Assembly (NCBI GenBank): GCA_950059165.1
Contig: CATLUC010000083.1
Span: forward strand, 1-7,080
Direction of reading: 5' to 3'
Length of the DNA: 7,080 nt
DNA from: an uncultured Clostridium sp.
Lineage (GTDB): Bacteria > Bacillota > Clostridia > TANB77 > CAG-508
This document shows positions 1-5,118 of the stretch, in pieces. Every line of letters starts with the position of its first letter. The stretch's first letter is position 1. The notes below the pieces were generated by a model. It saw only the letters and a list, made by a program, of their open reading frames with translations, searched no databases and was not told the origin of the DNA. Both the position numbers and the translations under genes were made by a program.

Positions 1-2135
1 ATGACTTGATTTTCTTCTATGTTTTCGTCACCTTCTGGATAACGATTATAGTTTGCAATAAATCTTGCTGTATATTCTTTGTCAATTTCTACATTTTCAA
101 AAAGTACTCTTCCATGTGCTCCATCTCTTTCAATAGTTGGTTCTTGAATTAGTTGTTCTGGATTTCCATCAACTGCTGGTTTTAATAATTGTACTTTTCC
201 TGTGATAAAGCTACTATCTGGATCTACTAATGTAAAGGTAACTGTTACTTGATTTTTAGCTAAATTGTCTTCTTGTTTAATTTCTTCAATTTTTGGTGTA
301 TCTTTTAACACATTTACTTCTACAGTATTTTTTACAATTGCTTCAGTTTGGTCAGCAAAAATGATTTTGCTAGCTATTAGTTCTAATACTTTTGCTTCTT
401 CTCCTACTTCTGCAATTATTTCATATCTTCCCTCTGCTATTTTAGTAGCAATACAGTCTAGGTTATTGACACGGATTTTTGCAACTTCACTTTCACTGTT
501 AGTTTCTATTTCATATGTAATTTTTACTGTTTTATTTTTTTCTGTATTAATTGGTTCTACAACTGCTTTTTTTATAGTTGCAAAACGATTTGCAGTAACT
601 ACTTTTTCAAATAAAACACTATCTGTTATTATATGGTCTTCTGTTTCTTTATAAGTTGCTATTACTTTGATAATATAACTATCTGTTGTTTGTGTATTAA
701 AGATTTTTTCCACATTTCCACTTTCTAGTTCTTCTGTTGTTATGTCTTGACTTGCTATAACATTTTCTCCACTATCATAAAGTACTACTTTTGCTGATTG
801 AATTGATTTTGCTTCATCTTCAAGATGGAATGTTACTTTTATATTTTTTTCTTGTACATTTTCTTCTGCTTTTAGGTCAGATACAACTGGTTTTTGAGCA
901 TCAATTGTTACATTTACTGTATTTCCTGAACCCAATATGAATTCTTTTCCATTTTTAAGTTTTACTTTTTCTATTACAATTGTATTTTCTCCTACTGTTT
1001 CTAAACCATCAATGGTTGCTTTGTAAATATTTTCATCTTTGGTTAGCTCATATTCTTTTTGACTTACTGTAATTGTACTTGGCTCAAAATTAGGACTATT
1101 AGTATTTTCATAAGCTAAGTTAGTGCTATTAAATGCTATTTCTATTGCTTCTTTTCTAGCAAAATGGTTGTTTTCATGTCCATCCTTTTGGGTATGGATA
1201 TTAGTTATACTAAATTGGTAGTCTAATGCCATGGTAAATTCTTTACTATATAAAAGAGATGTGTCTGTATGGTCTTTTCCTTCAATTGGGTCTGGTGCTG
1301 AATTATAAGCTACACAAATTTCTACTCTGTAAGTTTTTCCATCTTCTACTATTATTTCTTCTCTATTTTCTCCTGCTTTGATATTTGTTTGTGCAATTTG
1401 TGTTTCTGCATCTTCTGATTGTGTTTGTTCTTCCTCAACTTCATATACTGTGAATTGTGCAGATGTTATACTATTATCTTTATCAACTAAATTAAAGTTT
1501 ATATAAGCTTTTCCTTCATAGGTTTCTTCTAATTTATAACTGCTTTCTTCTATATAAGGAGTTTCTTTTAGAACACAGATAATAAATTTGTTATCTACTT
1601 TTACTTCTGCTCCTGTATCTAAAATAACTTTTGTGAAATTATACTCTTTCTTTCCAAATTGCTCTCCTACATTTAGTTCTATTTTATAGATTCCACCCTC
1701 ATTTTTTACTGTGTACTCTTGATTATTTATTATTGCTTTTTTTATTTCTACATCATCATAGTTTATTTTAGCTCCAAATTGAATTTCTATTTTTTCATTC
1801 TTCTTTGGATAATAATTTTCTGTATCTATATTTAGCAATTCTACTGTATAATCTCTTTTATTTTCTATCTTTTTAATTAAAAGAGATAAGTCGGTTACAG
1901 TTATTTGTCCATCACTATTCATATCTGCATTCTGTCTTTTTTCTTCTGGCAAAATACTCAAATTTATTAAATGTCTTTCTAATAAATTAACATCTTTATA
2001 ATCTATTATACCATCATCATTTAATTCTCCTTTTGATGAAAGAACATTAGTAGCATAAATAGCTCCTAATGTTAATATTAGAAATACAATTAAACAAATA
2101 CTAATTTTTAATATTTTTTTCATTTTATCTTTCAT
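1..2135 (-). CDS. Secreted or membrane-anchored protein with N-terminal dockerin-like domain and alternating beta-rich modules (partial, runs off left edge)
   Basis: Open for 711 codons from ATG at 2135 to the window edge with no stop; the C-terminus lies outside. Residues 1-28 are a basic start plus a hydrophobic segment (signal peptide or anchor). Residues 36-93 hold two calcium-loop-like motifs (E37-L-N39-D-D41-G and D71-M-N73-S-D75-G, each followed by a helix), as in type I dockerins. The rest has no catalytic motif I recognise; it is made of two alternating module types. Type B (about 96-187, 306-411, 515-608) carries short NG/NN-turn and 'Y-x-V/A' strands. Type A (about 188-305, 412-514, 609 on) begins near 'VLKETP', 'IDAQKP' and 'VLKDTP' and contains 'LVDKD', 'LEDE' and 'LVDPD'. 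These are probably Ig-like folds. GGAGG at 2147-2151 lies 11 bases before the start; a second in-frame ATG at codon 5 is possible. It follows the cohesin/dockerin gene by 30 bases. A downstream catalytic domain beyond the window is possible. Confidence 0.85.
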   Translation of the reverse strand, partial: MKDKMKKILKISICLIVFLILTLGAIYATNVLSSKGELNDDGIIDYKDVNLLERHLINLSILPEEKRQNADMNSDGQITVTDLSLLIKKIENKRDYTVELLNIDTENYYPKKNEKIEIQFGAKINYDDVEIKKAIINNQEYTVKNEGGIYKIELNVGEQFGKKEYNFTKVILDTGAEVKVDNKFIICVLKETPYIEESSYKLEETYEGKAYINFNLVDKDNSITSAQFTVYEVEEEQTQSEDAETQIAQTNIKAGENREEIIVEDGKTYRVEICVAYNSAPDPIEGKDHTDTSLLYSKEFTMALDYQFSITNIHTQKDGHENNHFARKEAIEIAFNSTNLAYENTNSPNFEPSTITVSQKEYELTKDENIYKATIDGLETVGENTIVIEKVKLKNGKEFILGSGNTVNVTIDAQKPVVSDLKAEENVQEKNIKVTFHLEDEAKSIQSAKVVLYDSGENVIASQDITTEELESGNVEKIFNTQTTDSYIIKVIATYKETEDHIITDSVLFEKVVTANRFATIKKAVVEPINTEKNKTVKITYEIETNSESEVAKIRVNNLDCIATKIAEGRYEIIAEVGEEAKVLELIASKIIFADQTEAIVKNTVEVNVLKDTPKIEEIKQEDNLAKNQVTVTFTLVDPDSSFITGKVQLLKPAVDGNPEQLIQEPTIERDGAHGRVLFENVEIDKEYTARFIANYNRYPEGDENIEENQV

Positions 2136-2146
2136 AGTATTTGAAG

Positions 2147-2151
2147 CCTCC
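2147..2151 (-). promoter_or_regulatory. Ribosome binding site (GGAGG) of the N-terminal-dockerin gene
   Basis: GGAGG on the minus strand, 11 bases before ATG at 2135, in the 30-base gap after the preceding stop codon. No terminator is visible in the gap, which supports co-transcription of the two genes. Confidence 0.75.
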
Positions 2152-2165
2152 ATTTCTTTTGCTTT

Positions 2166-3104
2166 TTATTCTAATTCAAATAAACCAATTAGAATTAATT
2201 TCATTTGTGCTAAATCACCAATTGTAATATCTCCATCATTATCTAAATCTGCTGCTTTTAATGCTACATTTTCTAATACTTGTTCTTCAATAATGTGTAA
2301 TTTAAGCTGTGCTATATCATTAATTCCAATATCTCCATCATTATCTATATCTCCTATTACAACAAGAGTAAATTGTAGTGTTTTTCCTATTTTTACTTTA
2401 GTTCCAGTTGTAATTATAGAATTTTCTTCTAATGGCATTCCCTCACTATCTGTAAATACCATTTGTGGATCAGTTGTTACATTTTCTAATGTTACATTTT
2501 CTTTAAATTGTTTTACTGTTGTATTTGGTAAAATTCTTTCGATATAGTCTTTTGTTATAGTATATTTTTGTGAAGTAATTTTTTCTTGTTCTGGTTGTTC
2601 TGGTTTATCTGGTTGTTCTGTTTGTTCTTCAATTACATTTATAGTTACTTTTGTTTCTGCTATTTGTATGTCTCTTTCTCCTTCAGATGTTACAATATCT
2701 TTTATTTTTATATCAGTAGTAGTTGCCTTTACACTTTCATTTGCTTTTAATGTAAGTTTTACAACATCTTCTGGTGTGTTACTTCCTACTTTTTTAATTG
2801 CTACAAATTCACCAGTGTCTTTATTATATTTTAATTCTTCCCAATCATTTTGGCATACAAAATCTTTTTCTGTTACTTCTTCAAATATTTGTTTATCATA
2901 TTCTAAAGTTGCTTTATATGCATTTATTCCATTTTTGATTTGCTGATATTCATCAAATCTTAAGGTTACTGTTACCTCTTCTCCGCCTTTTAATTCTGTT
3001 ACTGAACTACTTGCTTTGGCTTTCAAGTTTGATGCTGCTAACAAATTGCTAGCTAATAAAATTAAAGTCATAAATCCTGTTATGACAATTGCTTTCTTTT
3101 TCAT
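2166..3104 (-). CDS. Secreted cohesin-like / dockerin type I protein
   Basis: This 312-residue protein is complete. Residues 1-31 form a signal peptide (MKKK, hydrophobic core, 'LLAASNLKAKA'). Residues about 40-158 resemble a cohesin or related carbohydrate-binding beta-sandwich: 'GEEVTVTLRF', 'GINAYKATLEYD' (an average-strand pattern typical of cohesins), then 'VVKLTLKAN' and 'TKVTINV'. A Glu/Pro/Gln linker covers 159-176. Residues about 178-250 match the domain often seen just before dockerins in Clostridia ('ILPNTTVKQF', 'TTGTKVKIG'). Residues 251-308 are a dockerin with two calcium loops: D252, D254, D256, D258, D263 and D286, D288, D290, D292, D297. Carrying both a cohesin-like and a dockerin module suggests a scaffold or adaptor on the cell surface. 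Transcription probably starts at the promoter at 3143-3172; the gene downstream also encodes a dockerin. Whether the first domain truly binds dockerins is inference. Confidence 0.88.
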   Translation of the reverse strand: MKKKAIVITGFMTLILLASNLLAASNLKAKASSSVTELKGGEEVTVTLRFDEYQQIKNGINAYKATLEYDKQIFEEVTEKDFVCQNDWEELKYNKDTGEFVAIKKVGSNTPEDVVKLTLKANESVKATTTDIKIKDIVTSEGERDIQIAETKVTINVIEEQTEQPDKPEQPEQEKITSQKYTITKDYIERILPNTTVKQFKENVTLENVTTDPQMVFTDSEGMPLEENSIITTGTKVKIGKTLQFTLVVIGDIDNDGDIGINDIAQLKLHIIEEQVLENVALKAADLDNDGDITIGDLAQMKLILIGLFELE

Positions 3105-3115
3105 ATTAATATCAA

Positions 3116-3122
3116 TCCCTTT
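3116..3122 (-). promoter_or_regulatory. Ribosome binding site (AAAGGGA) of the cohesin-like/dockerin gene
   Basis: AAAGGGA on the minus strand, 11 bases before the ATG at 3104. It is weaker than the other ribosome sites here and slightly far, but the signal peptide begins exactly at this ATG. Confidence 0.55.
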
Positions 3123-3142
3123 CTATACTATAATTCCTTTAC

Positions 3143-3172
3143 ATTATATCATTTTTTGTTTTTGGATATCAA
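3143..3172 (-). promoter_or_regulatory. Vegetative-type promoter with extended -10 for the cohesin/dockerin operon
   Basis: On the minus strand: -35 TTGATA (3167-3172), 18-base spacer, -10 TATAAT (3143-3148) preceded by TGA, giving the extended -10 form TGnTATAAT. The start of transcription would lie about 3136, with a leader of about 30 bases before ATG at 3104. This is the best promoter match I found in the non-coding part of the window. Confidence 0.7.
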
Positions 3173-3212
3173 GTCTTATAAAATTTTAAAAAATATCCTA
3201 TATCCTTTTCTT

Positions 3213-3222
3213 CTTACGCATA
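3213..3222. repeat. Direct repeat CTTACGCATA, copy 1
   Basis: This 10-base sequence is identical to the copy at 3311-3320 and in the same orientation. It lies about 40 bases upstream of the -35 element of the cohesin/dockerin promoter, so it could be a regulator site; that role is inference. Confidence 0.45.
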
Positions 3223-3272
3223 CTTGTTTATCAACATTTTTTAATATTTGTTTACAGTTTTGTTAATTTATT

Positions 3273-3300
3273 TTTACAAAAAAAAATGTACTATTATAAT
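3273..3300 (+). promoter_or_regulatory. Possible plus-strand promoter reading toward the 3' end of the penicillin-binding protein gene
   Basis: TTTACA (3273-3278), a 16-base spacer and TATAAT (3295-3300). The -10 lies inside a perfect 10-base palindrome (3292-3301), so it also reads TATAAT on the other strand. It would give an antisense transcript; no open reading frame with a ribosome site follows. AT-rich DNA makes such matches common. Confidence 0.25.
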
Positions 3301-3310
3301 ATTGAAAAAG

Positions 3311-3320
3311 CTTACGCATA
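3311..3320. repeat. Direct repeat CTTACGCATA, copy 2
   Basis: Second exact copy, 98 bases from the first and about 30 bases past the stop codon of the penicillin-binding protein gene. The bases flanking the two copies differ. Confidence 0.45.
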
Positions 3321-3351
3321 TTAGGTTTTCATTAATGTTTATATGTAGTGA

Positions 3352-5076
3352 CTAAATAAACCACACACCTCCTTGGTGTCCCCCTTCCCCAGTTGGATTA
3401 TATAATGTTACTAAAACAACAACTTGTGGATTTTCAATTGGTGCAACTCCGACAAAAAGATGTAACATATTTATTAGTATTTACACCATCTTCAGATGTA
3501 CCTGTCTTACCTCCAATACGATACCCTGCAACTTTTGCATTTTTTCCTGTTCCTTCTGCAACAACAGATTCCATCATACTTAATACTTTTTGAGATGTTT
3601 CTTCAGAAATTACTTCTCCATTAGTTTTAATTGGCACATCTTGGATTTCCTTTGTTTGGCTATCTATAAATTGCTTTACTACTCTAGGTTGTATACTTTT
3701 ACCTCCATTAGCTATACTAGATACTGCTGTAACTAGTTGAATAGGAGTAATTTCAAATCTCTGTCCAAAACTAATTGTTGCAAGTTCAACAGGTCCTGCT
3801 TTTTCTTCTGCTAAAAAGATACTTCCTGCTTCTCCGTGGTAAATCAATTCCTGTTTTTTCTAGTAATCTGAATTTATTTAAATAACTATAATATTTTTGC
3901 ACTCCCAGCTTTTGTCCTAGTCCAATAAAAACTGGATTACAAGAATTCATTAATCCTAATCTTAAACTTTCCGAACCATGTGGACGATAATGTCTCCAAC
4001 ACTTTATTCTAACCCCTGCTACTTCAATTCCTCCTGTACAAGAAAATTGCCCTTCTTTATCAATATCTGTTACTAATCCCTCTTCAATAGATGCTGATGC
4101 TGTAATTACTTTAAAAACAGAACCTGGCTCATAAGTATCTGCAATTGCTTTATTTCTCCATACAGCTTGTAAACTTTTTGTTTTTTCTCCTTGTTCCATA
4201 CTATCCCACGTTTGCTTTAGTTCTTCAGTATAAGCTTCATATGGTGAATTCAAATTATAACTTGGATATGTTGCCATTGCTAAAATATCCCCATTTTGAG
4301 GATTCATAACAACCACATTTCCACCATCTGTACATATATTATCAATACAAGCTTCTTCTAAATACTTTTCTACAATTGATTGAATAGTTAAATCAATTGT
4401 TAAAACTATATCATTCCCATCAACTGCTGGTACATAGTTTTCTCCCTCTTCTCCTATTTCTTTTCCTTTTGCATCTGTATGACGTTTAATTGCACCTTGT
4501 TTTCCTTTTAATTGTGTATCATATTTTGCTTCAATTCCATCTAAACCTTGATTATCACTACCACAAAATCCTATAATTTGTGCTGCAACATTATTATATG
4601 GATAATACCTTTTAGTATCTTCATCTATATTAATACCTGTTTTTATATTATTTTGTTCCATCCAAACTCTTAATTCATCTGTTTTTTCTTTTTCTACTTT
4701 CTTTACAATAGTTTCAATTGAGCTTCTTTTACTTACTTTTTTTAATATTTTCTCATAATCTAATTCAAAAATATCAGACAATATTTTCGCAACTTTTTCT
4801 TTATTCTCTTTTGCAATATTTCCTGGATTTACTGTAATAGTTTCCACTGTACTACTAACTGCTAAAACATTTTTTCCGAGTACTATCTAAAATCGTACCT
4901 CTTTTAGGATTAATACTTCTATCTAAAGTTTGTTGTTGATAAGCTAAGCTACGTAACTCACTCCCCTGAATAAATTGTATATATCCAATTCTTCCAATCA
5001 AGCAAAGTATAATTAAAAAAATAACAAATAAAGCATTTCTCATTTTCTTTTTATTAGAAAGTTTAATTGTATCCAT
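3352..5076 (-). CDS. Class B penicillin-binding protein (FtsI/SpoVD-like transpeptidase), frame broken by three +1 shifts at CGGA; pseudogene or recoded gene
   Basis: Class B penicillin-binding proteins cross-link peptidoglycan outside the membrane. Read with one extra base skipped at 4878, 3836 and 3451, the gene gives 573 residues. A basic start and membrane segment occupy 12-33; the N-terminal domain motif 'RGTILDSTG' is at 59-67; the transpeptidase domain runs from about 225 to the end. Its three motifs are intact: SVFK (nucleophile S319, K322), SCN (S378-N380) and KTGT (523-526). At each break the skipped base restores a family glycine: G67 (RGxxxDxxG), G414 ('GIDLPGEAG') and G542 ('SFCGVAP'). 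Without shifting, translation stops at 4855, 3786 or 3434. The C-terminus ends 'GGHQGGVWFI', where relatives continue with 'VAAP' and a final helix of about 20 residues, so it is short; no PASTA domain. AGGAGG at 5085-5090 lies 8 bases before the ATG. It is not beside ftsL or mraY, so it may be a spare copy. The family call is firm; whether it is functional is not. Confidence 0.85.
3448..3451 (-). other. +1 frameshift site 3 (TGT CGG A)
   Basis: The incoming frame reads TCT TTT TGT CGG AGT and stops at TGA (3434-3436). Reading GGA as the next codon restores 'SFCGVAPIENPQVVVL', the end of the transpeptidase domain. The glycine is conserved in the family. Confidence 0.75.
3833..3836 (-). other. 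+1 frameshift site 2 (CCA CGG A)
   Basis: The incoming frame reads GAT TTA CCA CGG AGA and stops at 3786. Skipping one base gives GAT TTA CCA GGA GAA GCA, restoring the conserved 'GIDLPGEAGS' stretch. Confidence 0.8.
4875..4878 (-). other. +1 frameshift site 1 (ACT CGG A)
   Basis: The incoming frame reads GAT AGT ACT CGG AAA and stops at TAG (4855-4857). Skipping one base gives GAT AGT ACT GGA AAA AAT GTT TTA, restoring the class B motif 'RGTILDSTGKNVLA'. A GTG at 4847 in the new frame is a valine codon, not a credible start: it lacks a ribosome site and would drop the membrane segment. Confidence 0.8.
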
Positions 5077-5079
5077 AAA

Positions 5080-5114
5080 AAAATCCTCCTAATATATTAT
5101 ATTAGGAAGATTTT
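5080..5114 (-). terminator. Intrinsic terminator of the M26/GLUG gene, overlapping the next gene's ribosome site
   Basis: The arms at 5098-5114 and 5080-5096 pair over up to 17 positions with one G-T pair; the innermost pairs would open as a loop. On the minus strand the stem starts 4 bases after the TAA at 5119-5121, and a run of seven T (5083-5077) follows its core. The AGGAGG of the penicillin-binding protein gene lies in the 3' arm, so in a read-through transcript the hairpin would hide that ribosome site. The stem is AT-rich, so its strength is uncertain. Confidence 0.65.
5085..5090 (-). promoter_or_regulatory. Ribosome binding site (AGGAGG) of the penicillin-binding protein gene
   Basis: AGGAGG lies 8 bases before ATG at 5076, close to ideal. 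It sits within the 3' arm of the hairpin at 5080-5114. Confidence 0.8.
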
Positions 5115-5118
5115 ATTT

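Larger units (their letters stand above)
3105..3351. other. Non-coding region between the penicillin-binding protein gene and the cohesin-like gene
   Basis: A 247-base, extremely AT-rich gap. It holds the operon promoter (3143-3172), two exact copies of CTTACGCATA (3213-3222 and 3311-3320), a palindromic TATTATAATA (3292-3301) and a short tandem ATATCC repeat near 3193-3206. I see no tRNA, riboswitch or convincing terminator, and no plausible small gene. Confidence 0.6.

Noticed and set aside
265..654. Plus-strand open frame of 129 codons
   Set aside because: It is the antisense shadow of the long minus-strand gene, which is open over the full stretch with coherent module repeats and a ribosome site. 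The plus-strand frame has no such support.
3226..3263. DnaA-box-like TTATCAACA and TTGTTTACA, possible origin
   Set aside because: There is only one near match, no cluster of true boxes, and no dnaA or dnaN neighbour. AT-rich DNA makes such matches frequent.
3367..3375. Perfect Shine-Dalgarno-like AAGGAGGTG on the minus strand
   Set aside because: It is explained by in-frame codons for Q-G-G-V in the penicillin-binding protein, and no start with a meaningful frame follows. It lies downstream of shift site 3, so it is badly placed to stimulate shifting.
3365..3379. Small hairpin ACACC/GGTGT as a terminator of the penicillin-binding protein gene
   Set aside because: The stem is only 5 base pairs, lies before the stop codon and has no proper T run.
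3448..4878. Simple sequencing or assembly error as the cause of the frame breaks
   Set aside because: Not excluded, but not preferred. Three errors of identical type at the same tetranucleotide in one gene, with none in about 1,670 codons of the neighbouring genes, would be odd, and the sites are not long homopolymers.
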